Assembly: GCA_035297145.1 (NCBI GenBank)
Contig: DATGZN010000107.1
Coordinates: forward strand, 7,234-71,233
From: QHXW01 sp035297145
GTDB lineage: Bacteria; Acidobacteriota; Terriglobia; Bryobacterales; Bryobacteraceae
Direction of reading: 5' to 3'
DNA: 64,000 bases
Under the pieces are notes generated by a model. It saw nothing but the letters and a program-made list of their open reading frames with translations. It searched no databases and was not told where the DNA came from. How positions within the stretch are numbered: the first letter of the stretch is position 1; each line of letters starts with the position of its first letter. Position numbers and translations under genes: made by a program. Positions 33,923-43,084 of this stretch are shown piece after piece.

Positions 33923-34692
33923 CGGCTGAGAAAACGGAGCACTTCATCGGCAAGCGCGGGCACACATGCCACGGAATTGCCGCCGTTGATGGTACTTTTG
34001 CCGCTGAAGTCAAAGAAGCGCGCGCCGGCTTCCTCGGTGATGATTTTGGGCGCCGCGAGATCCCAGGGTTGGACCTTCCCCTCGATCCAGATTTCCGCCT
34101 CGCCGCGTGCCACCATCATGGCGTCCAAACAGCCGCCGTAGCAGCGGACCGACCAGAAGGGCTGCGTCCAGGAGAGCAACTCGTTCGAAAACGAATACTT
34201 AGGAAAAAAATTGATGCCGGTCAGGCAAAGCGAAGCTTCCGCGACTTTGGTGATCTTGGAAATGCGGATAGGCATGTCATTGCAGAACGCACCGGAGCCG
34301 CGCGAGGCGAAGTAAGTTTCGCCGCGGCCGGCGAAGTGGGCCACGCCGGCCACAACTTCGCCATCCTTTTCCAGACCGATCAGAGTGGCCCAAACGGGGA
34401 TTCCGCGGACGTAGTCGCGGGTGCCGTCGATGGGATCGATGATCCAGCGCCTGCCGCTGCGCGAGGCTTTCACGGCGCCCTCTTCGCCCAGCAACCCGTC
34501 TTCGGGAAACGCTTCTTCGAGCGCGAGCGCGATAACCTGCTCGCATTCGCGATCTGCCGCGGTGACGGGAGATTCGTCTGACTTGGAATCGTATCCGATG
34601 CCATGCTCGCGATAGCGCATGGCGATTTCGCCGGCACGTAGCGCGGCAGAGCGGCACAGATCCAGTTCCTTCTCAAAAGTGGCCAAGCACAC
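33919..34692 (-). CDS. Inositol-monophosphatase-family phosphatase (HisN/IMPase type)
   Basis: 257 aa. Mg-binding motifs GEEG (E70-E71), DPIDGTRDY (D86, D89) and WDLAAPKIITEEAG near the C-terminus are intact. HisN-type histidinol-phosphatases and inositol/fructose-bisphosphatases share this fold, so the substrate is open. The GTG at 34692 is used; a TTG two codons later, at 34686, has a better-spaced GGAG. Translationally coupled to the downstream dehydrogenase. Confidence 0.85.
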   Translation of the reverse strand: MCLATFEKELDLCRSAALRAGEIAMRYREHGIGYDSKSDESPVTAADRECEQVIALALEEAFPEDGLLGEEGAVKASRSGRRWIIDPIDGTRDYVRGIPVWATLIGLEKDGEVVAGVAHFAGRGETYFASRGSGAFCNDMPIRISKITKVAEASLCLTGINFFPKYSFSNELLSWTQPFWSVRCYGGCLDAMMVARGEAEIWIEGKVQPWDLAAPKIITEEAGARFFDFSGKSTINGGNSVACVPALADEVLRFLSR

Positions 34693-34725
34693 ACTCCGTT
34701 ACACACCAGCTTCGCACGAGTTACG

Positions 34726-35103
34726 ATGAATGCGATGGACAATTTTCGCCAGTTCGAAGCCGGCCCCGATCCTTTCGGGCGGACGTGGAAGGTGGAGTTC
34801 AAGTGGTTGCAGACCGCGATCTCGCTGCGCCACAGCGACACCGTCGATGTGAAGTTCGTGTTGCACGACGGGGAGGAGCGCGCGCAGAAGACCATCGCTC
34901 TGCCGCACCTGGATCTGCTTCAGCTCAGCAAGAAGACAGGCAGGACCATGACGGACGCCTGGTGCTCGCGGCTGGCGGCGCTGCACTTGAAACGCATCAT
35001 CGAAACCGGCGAGGACATGGAGAAAGAGTTGATTACGCTTTCGGCCGACGAACTGGCGGAGTACGACGCGCAACTGGAACGCACGCCGGCGAACGCGGCG
35101 TAA
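34726..35103 (+). CDS. Small conserved cytoplasmic protein of unknown function
   Basis: 125 aa, no signal or membrane segment. Seen: FRQFEAGPDPFGRTWKVEFKWLQTAISLRHSDT, a long amphipathic second half (SKKTGRTMTDAWCSRLAALHLKRIIETGEDMEKE). ATG at 34726 and at 34735 are both possible. Regular codon use and divergence from the phosphatase across 33 nt suggest a real gene. No family recognised. Confidence 0.65.
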   Translation: MNAMDNFRQFEAGPDPFGRTWKVEFKWLQTAISLRHSDTVDVKFVLHDGEERAQKTIALPHLDLLQLSKKTGRTMTDAWCSRLAALHLKRIIETGEDMEKELITLSADELAEYDAQLERTPANAA

Positions 35104-35123
35104 GCGCGAGGGTCATTCTATAG

Positions 35124-35627
35124 TTACTTCGGAAGGCGGCTGGCGAAGAGTATGGCGGCCCCAACAGCGCCTGCCGCGGGAATGCCAAATACGCCCAGGC
35201 CCACCGGCCAACCAGCGACGATTCGTTCTTGAACGGCTCGGATCAGCAGCATCGCTGTGACCGGCAGATTTACGAAAGCTGCCGAGACCACCCCTGGAGT
35301 GTACGAGCGCAAGTAAATGCTCGCCGGTATATGGGGGACAAACACGTTCAAGAACATTACAGCCGTGTAGGAGATGAAGAGGTATGTCCATGGGCTTCGC
35401 GGGCCTCTGCGAACGCTCGCCCCGGTTATGGCGAAGGCAGCAACGGTTAATGCCGCGAGTGCAAGCCGGAACTGAGCGGCTCCGGGGTGCCACGGCATGT
35501 ATTCAGCATGTTGTGCGGCCCACGAGGGTAGCCACACTGCCTCTTCGGTGTTATGAATTGTGACCGCGATGGGGAACACCCACTGCAGGCGCCGGAAAGA
35601 CCAGCTTGGGTCCGCGTGGTCGGTCAT
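35124..35627 (-). CDS. HXXEE-domain integral membrane protein
   Basis: 167 aa with about five membrane segments. The family-naming motif is IHNTEEA (H-x-x-E-E) near residue 25, followed by LPSWA. The family is membrane-bound and of unknown function, with motif residues that could bind a metal. ATG at 35627 (MTDHADPSWSF) is preferred over 35672 because the extra residues would disrupt the N-terminal hydrophobic pattern. Convergent with the preceding small gene, 20 nt gap. Confidence 0.75.
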   Translation of the reverse strand: MTDHADPSWSFRRLQWVFPIAVTIHNTEEAVWLPSWAAQHAEYMPWHPGAAQFRLALAALTVAAFAITGASVRRGPRSPWTYLFISYTAVMFLNVFVPHIPASIYLRSYTPGVVSAAFVNLPVTAMLLIRAVQERIVAGWPVGLGVFGIPAAGAVGAAILFASRLPK

Positions 35628-35734
35628 GATGGCAACATAGTATCTTAGCGGGGCACGCGCGGATGGCTGCATGATTGGCTGAGCGCGCGCGTCTGATTCC
35701 GTCGTACAATCCAGTGTTTCATGGAGGCCCGCAC

Positions 35735-37324
35735 ATGATGGTTCCGCTCACGCCGATTCGATGTCTGTATCGAGGCGTCGATCTCTTTGGGAAGAAAGTC
35801 GGAGTCGTGTCGGGGGCCAAAAGATTCACGTATGCGCAGTTCGGAGAGCGTTGCGAACGACTGGCGAGTGGCCTGCGGGCGCAAGGCATGCGGCCGGGGG
35901 ATCGGGTGGCGTACATGAGCTTCAATACGCACCAGTTGCTGGAAGGCTATTACGGTGTGGTGATGGCGGGCGCGATTGTGATGCCGTTGAACGTTCGGCT
36001 GACTCCGGCGGAGCTGGTCGGGATTCTGAATCACTCGGGCGCGCGCGCGCTGATTTTCGAGAATGACTTTGCGCCTATTGTGGAGGAGCTGCGGAAGGCG
36101 TGTCCGGCCATCGAACACTTCGTCACGGCGGATGACAAGATCCCGTTGGCGAGTATGGCATACGAGGAATTGCTATCGGCCGGACGACCGGGGCGGGTGG
36201 ACTACACGCAGATCGATGAGAATTCGATCGCGGAGCTGTTTTACACCAGCGGCTCGACGGGCACACCGAAGGGAGTGATGCTTTCGCACCGGACGCTCTA
36301 TCTGCACGGTCTCGCGGTGGCCGCGACGTTCAATCGCGAAGATGACGCGGTGGAGCTGCACACCATCCCTCTGTTTCACGCCAATGGCTGGGGCCGACCG
36401 CAAACGGCGCCGATGATGGGAGTGAAACAGGTGATGGTGCGGCGATTCGATCCAACCACAGTTTTCCGGCTGATCCAAGAGGAAAGAGCGACCGCGATGT
36501 CCGTGGTACCCACGATGGCGAATGCGCTGCTCAACGCGCCGGACCTAGGGAACTACGATCTTTCGAGCATGACGCAGATTCATATCGGCGGGGCGGCGGC
36601 ATCGCCGGAGCTGGTAGCACGAATGGAGCGTGCGTTCCCCTGCAAAGTGGTGGCCGGATACGGATTGACCGAGACGTCACCGGTGGCGACTTCGGCGCGC
36701 GACAAATGCACCGTAGTTTACAAAGACGAAGCCGATCGCATTCATCATCAAGCCATGGCGGGCTGGCCGCTGCCAGGGTGTGAGATCCGCGTGGTCGATT
36801 TACTTATGAATGATGTGCCGCGCGATATGGAGTCGATTGGCGAGGTGGTGATTCGCGGCGACAACGTGATGGACGGCTATTACAAAGATCCCGACGGAAC
36901 GGCGGCGGTCATGACGGGAGCCTGGCTGCACACCGGAGACATGGCGGTTTGGGACGAAGAAAACTACATCCACATCGTAGACCGCAAGAAGGACATCATC
37001 ATCAGCGGTGGCGAAAACATTTCGTCGATTGAAGTGGAGAAGGCGATTTTCGCGCATCCTGCAGTGTTCGAATGCGCGGTGGTGTCGGCGCCCGATCCGA
37101 AGTGGGGCGAGATTCCGGTGGCTTTCGTGGTGCGTAAACCCGGGCATGCGTTGACAGCAGAGGAGCTGTGCGCGTTTTTGCAAGACCGGATCGCGAAGTT
37201 CAAAATGCCGCGGGCGGTGGAGTTTGTGGAAGGGGCGCTGCCGAAAACCGGAACGGGGAAGATCATCAAGCGCGAGCTGAGGGAAAAGTTCTGGTCGGGG
37301 AAGGAAAGGCGGGTGCAGGGATGA
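35735..37324 (+). CDS. Acyl-CoA synthetase (AMP-forming, FadD-like)
   Basis: 529 aa. All ANL-superfamily motifs are present: YTSGSTGTPKGVMLSH near 185, GYGLTETSP near 305, LHTGDMAVWDEENYIHIVDR near 395, KKDIIISGGENISSIEVE and the catalytic lysine region LPKTGTGKIIKRELR near the end. It activates a fatty or other carboxylic acid as acyl-AMP and then acyl-CoA in the cytoplasm. ATG at 35735 follows GGAGG; the frame opens earlier, at 35675, but the extra residues are not conserved in the family. Overlaps the next gene by ATGA. Confidence 0.93.
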   Translation: MMVPLTPIRCLYRGVDLFGKKVGVVSGAKRFTYAQFGERCERLASGLRAQGMRPGDRVAYMSFNTHQLLEGYYGVVMAGAIVMPLNVRLTPAELVGILNHSGARALIFENDFAPIVEELRKACPAIEHFVTADDKIPLASMAYEELLSAGRPGRVDYTQIDENSIAELFYTSGSTGTPKGVMLSHRTLYLHGLAVAATFNREDDAVELHTIPLFHANGWGRPQTAPMMGVKQVMVRRFDPTTVFRLIQEERATAMSVVPTMANALLNAPDLGNYDLSSMTQIHIGGAAASPELVARMERAFPCKVVAGYGLTETSPVATSARDKCTVVYKDEADRIHHQAMAGWPLPGCEIRVVDLLMNDVPRDMESIGEVVIRGDNVMDGYYKDPDGTAAVMTGAWLHTGDMAVWDEENYIHIVDRKKDIIISGGENISSIEVEKAIFAHPAVFECAVVSAPDPKWGEIPVAFVVRKPGHALTAEELCAFLQDRIAKFKMPRAVEFVEGALPKTGTGKIIKRELREKFWSGKERRVQG

Positions 37325-38625
37325 AGACGGCACTTCTGATGGTGATCGCGGTGTGGCCGGCGATGGCGCAAGTAGATCCGGCTATCGCGGCGGTGATTGA
37401 ACATACCAAGGCCATCGACAATCATGCGCATCCGTTGAAATATGTCGCGGAGGGGCAGCCGCGTGACGAAGACTACGATCAGCTGCCTTGCGACACCCTG
37501 GAGCAGGGACCGGGATCGGTGCGGGGGCGGATCGAGAATCCGGAATGGATCGGAGTGTGGCGGGCGTTATACGGATACCAGTACAACGACGCGGCGCCGG
37601 AGCACATTAAGGAACTGGTGGCGGCGAAGGAGCGCGCGAAGCGGGAGCATGGCGCGGACTATCCGGCGTGGGTGCTCGACAAAATGGGCATCGAGACGAT
37701 GTTCGCGAACCGGGTCGCGATGGGACCTGGTTTGGCGCCGCCGCGCTTCCGATGGGTGCCGTTCGCCGATGCTCTGCTGCTGCCTCTGAACAACGAAGGC
37801 GGGAAGCGCCGCAACTCCGACTACAAATGGTTCTACGAGCACGAAGACAAGCTGCTGAAGCGGTACCTCGCGGATCTGCATCTAGATGGGCCGCCGGCTT
37901 CGCTTGCCGAGTATCTGGCGCGCGTGGTGACGCCGACGCTGGAGCTGCAGAAGCGGGAGGGCGCGGTTGCGCTGAAGTTTGAGGCGGCATATTTGCGGCC
38001 GCTGGATTTTGAGCCGGCCGCCGAAAAGGACGCTGCGCGCGTGTATGCGCAATACGTGCGGGGCGGGGAACCGCCCGAGGGTGAGTATCGCACGCTGCAA
38101 AATTTTCTCTTTTACTCCATTGCTCGGGAAGCGGGACGGTTGGGGTTGGCGGTGCACTTTCATTCCATGCCCGGCTGTGGCGATTATTTTATGGAGCGCG
38201 GGGCGAACCCGCTGCTGATGGAGGCGGCGATGAACGATCCGTCGCTGCGCAAGACGAATTTCGTGATCATTCATGGCGGATGGCCGTACACGAAAGAGGT
38301 TGCCGGGTTGTTTCAGCACCCCAACGTTTACGCAGATTTCTCCTACGCCGATCTGGCGCTCTACCCGCGTGCGCTGGCGGAGATGCTGCGCGATTGGCTG
38401 GAATGGTACCCGGAGAAGATTCTGTTCGGCACCGATTCGTCCACTGGCCCGCCGGAACTCGATTGGGAGCCGGGCGGCTGGCTGGCGGCACAAACGGCCC
38501 GGCGCGCATTGGGCGCGGCGCTGACGGGGATGATGAACGACGGGGAAATCTCACGCGAGAGAGCGATTCAAGTTGCGCGGATGGTGCTGCGGGAGAATGC
38601 GGTGAAGCTGTACGGGTTGAAATAA
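37321..38625 (+). CDS. Exported amidohydrolase-2 family protein
   Basis: 434 aa. Signal peptide MKTALLMVIAVWPAMAQ, then KAIDNHAHPLKY (metal HxH), a central helical insertion, HFHSMPGCGDYF near 280, FVIIHGGWPYTKE near 320 and ILFGTDSSTGPPE near 375, which supply the remaining ligands (H, H, D). This is a full-length amidohydrolase-2 protein unlike the truncated one at 24.7 kb. ATG overlaps the acyl-CoA synthetase stop. The substrate is unknown; periplasmic action is inferred from the signal. Confidence 0.85.
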   Translation: MKTALLMVIAVWPAMAQVDPAIAAVIEHTKAIDNHAHPLKYVAEGQPRDEDYDQLPCDTLEQGPGSVRGRIENPEWIGVWRALYGYQYNDAAPEHIKELVAAKERAKREHGADYPAWVLDKMGIETMFANRVAMGPGLAPPRFRWVPFADALLLPLNNEGGKRRNSDYKWFYEHEDKLLKRYLADLHLDGPPASLAEYLARVVTPTLELQKREGAVALKFEAAYLRPLDFEPAAEKDAARVYAQYVRGGEPPEGEYRTLQNFLFYSIAREAGRLGLAVHFHSMPGCGDYFMERGANPLLMEAAMNDPSLRKTNFVIIHGGWPYTKEVAGLFQHPNVYADFSYADLALYPRALAEMLRDWLEWYPEKILFGTDSSTGPPELDWEPGGWLAAQTARRALGAALTGMMNDGEISRERAIQVARMVLRENAVKLYGLK

Positions 38626-38774
38626 TATGCCATCCCGTCTGAAACTGATCCGCCTGACGCCAGCGAAGGCGAGGCGGTTGAAAGCGTCGATCGAGTCCGA
38701 GCCGGGAATCTCGTTTCGGTAAGCTGGAAGCCGCGGTTCGGTACATGAGAAAGCAGTTTCAGAAGAAGAGTTAG
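38626..38774 (+). pseudogene. Small basic ORF, apparently frameshifted
   Basis: ATG follows the amidohydrolase stop directly (TAATATG). Frame 1 encodes PSRLKLIRLTPAKARRLKAS and ends at TAA after 32 codons. A +1 shift near 38719 continues as GKLEAAVRYMRKQFQKKS and stops at 38774. The joined product would be a 49-residue Lys/Arg-rich helical protein. Either a frameshifted small gene or chance; no family was recognised. It is the only possible content of the 174-nt gap before the cytochrome gene. Confidence 0.25.
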
Positions 38775-38799
38775 CATTGTGCGATAATCGCTCGCAACA

Positions 38800-41700
38800 A
38801 TGTCCCGGCGCAGGTGTTTTGGGTTGACCCGTTGTGAGAATCTTGCCGTCTTCGTCTTGCTCCTCTTCCTGGTTTCCTGCGCGCCGAAGCACCCGGATGC
38901 GCCTTCATTAACGCCCGAAGAATCGCTGAAAAGCATGCACGTGGAAGGCGATTTTCACGTGGAGCTGTTTGCGTCCGAACCGCTGGTTTTCGATCCCGTC
39001 GAGATGGTGTTTGATGAGAACGGGAAGATTTACGTTTGCGAGATGCTGGATTATCCCGACGATCCGCCCGCGGGTAAGCTGGCGCGGTCGCGGATCGTGT
39101 TACTCGAGGATACGGACGGCGATGGCAAGCCGGACAAGCGCACGGTTTTCGCCGATAACGTGCTCGAAGTGAGCGGCATCATGCCGTGGAAGGGCGGGCT
39201 CATCGTTACCAGCGCGCCTGACATTTTGTATTTCAAGGACACGGACGGCGACGGCAAAGCCGATGTGCGGCAAGTGCTCTACACGGGCTTCCCGAAGGTG
39301 AACCCGGAGGCGCGCGTCACCAACCCGCGGTACGGAATCGACAACTGGGTCTACGTTGCGAATGATGGGCAGAACGGGCGCATCACTTCACCCGAGCATC
39401 CGGACCGGCCGCCGGTGCTGGTGCGCGGGTCGGATTTCCGCTTTCATCCGCTACGGGGCCTCGCGGAGCCGGCGTCGGGGCCTACGCAGTTCGGCATGAG
39501 CTTCGATGACTGGGGCAACCGGTTCATGTCGCATAACACCGTCCACATTCGCCAGGCCGTGGTGCCTATGCAGTACCTGATCCGCGCGCCGCTGCTGGAA
39601 GTGGACCACGTTTCCCAGGACATCTCGGATCACGGGCAAGGCGAGGCGCGGATGTACCCCCTGACAAGGCCGCAGAAATGGCGCAAGGAACGCACCGAAC
39701 TGCGGCAGCAACGGTACAACGAGAACAAACTCAACCGCACCGAGCAGGTGGGCGGCTGGTTCACGGCGGCTACGGGCAACACGGTCTACAACGGCGACGT
39801 GTTTCCAAAAGAGTACTGGGGCAATGCGTTCACGGGCGACGTGAGCGCCAACCTGGTGCATCGCGACGTTCTGATGCCGGACGGAGTCACATTCATTGCG
39901 CATCGCGAAGAACAGAACAAGGAGTTCCTGGCTTCGACGGACATCTGGTTCCGGCCGTGCAATTTCGCCAACGCGCCGGACGGCAATCTGTACCTGACCG
40001 ACATCTATCGCGAGTTTATCGAAACACCGGAATCGATTCCCGAGGAAATCAAGAAGTACATGAACTTCTGGAGCGGCGTGGATAAAGGCCGAATTTACCG
40101 GATCGTGCCCAACCACCCGCTGCGCACGCGCGATTTGAAGCCGAATCTGGGCAAGGCAACGACAGCCGAACTGGTCGCGCAGCTCTCCAGCACGAACGGT
40201 TGGCATCGGATGACGGCGCAACGGCTTCTGGTGGAGCGGCAGGATCGTGCAGCCGTGCCGCTGCTGAAGGATCTTGCGCAGAAGAGCGATTACCCGCTGG
40301 CGCGATTACACGCGTTGTGGACGCTGGAGGGGCTCTCAGCGCTCGATGTGCCGGCGGTTGTGGCCGCGCTGAAAGACCCACATCCGGGTATACGCGAGCA
40401 TGCCCTGCGGCTGGCCGAGGAACTCACGACCGAACCGGCCGTCATCAACGCGGCACTTGCACTGAAGAATGATAAGGAACCCCGGGTTCTCTATCAACTC
40501 GCGTTTACACTCGGGCAATTCAAAGATCCGCGCGCGCTGGCTGTGCTGACCGACCTCGGTCGCGAACACGCCGGAGAATCCTGGTTCCGCACGGCGATTC
40601 TGAGTTCACTGAACGACACCGCTTCCGAGTTTTTCCACTTGTATCTGTCGCGCAACCAATTTCAGCTCAATCCCGTTTTTCTGGATCAACTGGCGGCATT
40701 GATCGGGGCCAAGCATGATCCCAATGAAATTCGGCGTTTCCTGACGATTGAGGAGGCTCTGCTGCCGACGCATCCAAATGAAGGCGCGGCGGGTTTGTTC
40801 GGCCTCGCCAAGGGGCTGCGGCTTGCCAGCGTGCATGACCTGGCCGTTGGCGGAGCCGAGGCGAAGCTTGCGGGATTCCTGAACAATCCATCAGAAAGTG
40901 TGCAAAAAGCGAGTTGGGAGATTGCGGAACATCTGCAACTTAGCGGCCTCGTACAACGGGCATCTCGCGATGCCGTGGCCGACGGGCTCCCGGTGCCAAA
41001 CCGCGCGGCGGCGGTGCGGGCGCTGCGAGGGGGACAATTGGCCGCGGTGAAACCGATCCTCGATCAGATTCTGGCTTCGAACCCGCCACCTGAACTGCAA
41101 GTAGCGGCGGTCATATGCCTGGCGTACTTCCAAGACGCTTCGGTGGCGCCGCTGCTCATCGGGAACTGGAAGACGTATGGCCCGGATGCTCGCAAGCAGG
41201 TCATTGCGGCTTTGCTGAGCCAGCGCGACCGTGTGCCTGTGCTGCTGAAAGCGATCGAGGATCATCAGGTGGACATGCCGGCGGTAGACATCGCGGCGCG
41301 GTCGCGGCTGATGGATGATTCCGACCCTTCGATCTCCCAGCGCGCGCGCAGCCTGTTTCAAAATGCCTCCTCGGATCGGGCGAAGGTAGTGGAGAACTAT
41401 CACGACGTCCTCAAGCTAGCGGGCGACGAGGGACGCGGCAAGAAAGTATTCGATGCGAACTGCGCCAAGTGTCATATGCCGCGCGCGCAGGGCGGACGCG
41501 TGGGGCCGGATCTTTCAGGCGTGAACAACAAGACTAAGGAAGAGCTGCTCACGTCGATTCTCAATCCCAGCTATGCCATTGAGCCGCACTACGTGCACTA
41601 CGTCGTGACCACTAAGGACGGCCAAATTCACGACGGCGTCATCGCCAGCGAGACGCCCGGGGCCATCACGTTGCGCGGCGGCACGGAGAATGACGAAACC

Positions 41701-41826
41701 ATTCTTCGGACGAACATTGCGGAGGTTCGCGCCTCCAGCGTGTCCCTGATGCCGGAGGGTCTGGAGCAGTCGATGAGCAGGCAGGATATCGCGGATGTGA
41801 TCGCGTATCTGCGCGCCGGCTTGTAA
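38800..41826 (+). CDS. Lipoprotein: PVC-type beta-propeller dehydrogenase domain, HEAT-like repeats, cytochrome c
   Basis: 1008 aa. Lipobox VSC with Cys27, then a propeller-like domain at about 45-440 (MVFDENGKIYVCEMLDYPDDP, LLEDTDGDGKPDKRTVFADN, two DGDGK calcium-type loops), a HEAT-like helical stretch to about 860, and a C-terminal cytochrome c with CAKCH (C888-C891-H892) and GPDLSGV, followed by the TIGR02603-type tail. Such proteins are abundant in Planctomycetes and Acidobacteria and are thought to oxidise sugars or polyols at the outer envelope. No quinone or oxidase partner is adjacent; it faces a convergent Gfo/Idh/MocA gene. Confidence 0.88.
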   Translation: MSRRRCFGLTRCENLAVFVLLLFLVSCAPKHPDAPSLTPEESLKSMHVEGDFHVELFASEPLVFDPVEMVFDENGKIYVCEMLDYPDDPPAGKLARSRIVLLEDTDGDGKPDKRTVFADNVLEVSGIMPWKGGLIVTSAPDILYFKDTDGDGKADVRQVLYTGFPKVNPEARVTNPRYGIDNWVYVANDGQNGRITSPEHPDRPPVLVRGSDFRFHPLRGLAEPASGPTQFGMSFDDWGNRFMSHNTVHIRQAVVPMQYLIRAPLLEVDHVSQDISDHGQGEARMYPLTRPQKWRKERTELRQQRYNENKLNRTEQVGGWFTAATGNTVYNGDVFPKEYWGNAFTGDVSANLVHRDVLMPDGVTFIAHREEQNKEFLASTDIWFRPCNFANAPDGNLYLTDIYREFIETPESIPEEIKKYMNFWSGVDKGRIYRIVPNHPLRTRDLKPNLGKATTAELVAQLSSTNGWHRMTAQRLLVERQDRAAVPLLKDLAQKSDYPLARLHALWTLEGLSALDVPAVVAALKDPHPGIREHALRLAEELTTEPAVINAALALKNDKEPRVLYQLAFTLGQFKDPRALAVLTDLGREHAGESWFRTAILSSLNDTASEFFHLYLSRNQFQLNPVFLDQLAALIGAKHDPNEIRRFLTIEEALLPTHPNEGAAGLFGLAKGLRLASVHDLAVGGAEAKLAGFLNNPSESVQKASWEIAEHLQLSGLVQRASRDAVADGLPVPNRAAAVRALRGGQLAAVKPILDQILASNPPPELQVAAVICLAYFQDASVAPLLIGNWKTYGPDARKQVIAALLSQRDRVPVLLKAIEDHQVDMPAVDIAARSRLMDDSDPSISQRARSLFQNASSDRAKVVENYHDVLKLAGDEGRGKKVFDANCAKCHMPRAQGGRVGPDLSGVNNKTKEELLTSILNPSYAIEPHYVHYVVTTKDGQIHDGVIASETPGAITLRGGTENDETILRTNIAEVRASSVSLMPEGLEQSMSRQDIADVIAYLRAGL

Positions 41827-41831
41827 GGACC

Positions 41832-42977
41832 TTACGGCGTGTCCACCCAGCCGTGTTTGGCCGAGCTTTCGAGCACTTTTTCGCAGATCTGCACGCCGTG
41901 CAGGCCGTCGGCGAAATCCGGATACTCCACCGGCGCGGAGCGATCGGCTACGGTTTTGTAGAAGCGGCGGAAAATCTGCTTGAAGGTGTCATCGTAGCCC
42001 TCGCTGTGGCCACCGGGTAGATCCGCGAAAGAGCGCGCTTTCTCGTCCATGAGGGACGGGTCCTTGATGATGATGCTGTTGGGGGTGTTGCGATGGCCCA
42101 GCCACAGTTCATCCGGCCTCTCCTGGTTCCAGGCCGCGGATCCTTTCGTTCCATAGATCTCGAAGGCGAAGCCGTTCTTGCGTCCCGCTGCCAGTTGGCT
42201 GACGGTGAATGCTCCACGGGTGCGATCGCCGAGACGGAGAAGGACGGATACGAAATCTTCCGTGTCGATCGGCACCTCGTCGTAATCTTCCGGCTTGAGA
42301 GTCTTGCCAGCAAAGGTCTCCACGGCGCCCTTCGGACGCTTTCGCGTCTTGTGAAATGTCTGCGCGTCGGCGCACAGAGAAGTAATGCGCAGACCAGTCA
42401 GATGCTGGATCATGTCGCACCAATGCGTGCCCAGGTCGGCGAAGACACGCGACCGGCCGCCGGATTTGGATTCAATGCGCCAGTTCCAGTCGGTGTCGTA
42501 GAGCAGCCAATCTTGGGAGTATGTTCCCTGGACGACGAGAATGTCGCCTAGCTCGCCGTTTTCGCGGATGCGGCGCAGATGCTGCACCATGGGGTAATAG
42601 CGCAGGTTGTGGTTGACGCAGTTAGCCAGGTTCTTGGCGCGCGCCAGCTTGACCATCTCCTCGGCCTCCGCGATCGACATAGCCAGCGGCTTTTCGCAAA
42701 CGACGTGCTTGCCGGCTTCAAGCGCCGCCTTCGCCATGGGGAAGTGCAGAGCGTTGGGGGTGCAGATGTGTACCGCGTCTATTTCCTTGTCGGCCAGCAG
42801 CGTGTGATAGTCTCCGGAGCTGCGCTCGATGCCCATCTCTCCGGCGAATCTTTTCGCCAACTGGTCGTTATATTCCGCAATTGCCGCCACTTCGACGTTT
42901 GTCTGCCGGCGGATGCCCTCCACGTGAACTCTTCCTACGAATCCGGTTCCGAATACGGCCGCTTTTAGTTTGCGCAT
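41832..42977 (-). CDS. Gfo/Idh/MocA-family oxidoreductase
   Basis: 381 aa, no export signal. N-terminal Rossmann motif FGTGFVGRVHVEG (G-x-G-x-x-G), HICTPNALHFPMAKAALEAGKH, the family-typical EKPLAMS near 95, and a C-terminal beta-sheet domain with DLGTHWCDMIQHL near 185. The family oxidises or epimerises sugars with NAD(P). It converges on the cytochrome lipoprotein gene with a 5-nt gap, so no operon. Specific sugar not predictable. Confidence 0.9.
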   Translation of the reverse strand: MRKLKAAVFGTGFVGRVHVEGIRRQTNVEVAAIAEYNDQLAKRFAGEMGIERSSGDYHTLLADKEIDAVHICTPNALHFPMAKAALEAGKHVVCEKPLAMSIAEAEEMVKLARAKNLANCVNHNLRYYPMVQHLRRIRENGELGDILVVQGTYSQDWLLYDTDWNWRIESKSGGRSRVFADLGTHWCDMIQHLTGLRITSLCADAQTFHKTRKRPKGAVETFAGKTLKPEDYDEVPIDTEDFVSVLLRLGDRTRGAFTVSQLAAGRKNGFAFEIYGTKGSAAWNQERPDELWLGHRNTPNSIIIKDPSLMDEKARSFADLPGGHSEGYDDTFKQIFRRFYKTVADRSAPVEYPDFADGLHGVQICEKVLESSAKHGWVDTP

Positions 42978-43084
42978 AGTATTTTTCCGAACCGACTAAT
43001 GTATCGCAAACCGCGGGACATTGGCATTTGTGCTGGATGGCGTACGGGTGTTTGATATCCTGAGAGCTAGGGCGCGGCTTCCTC

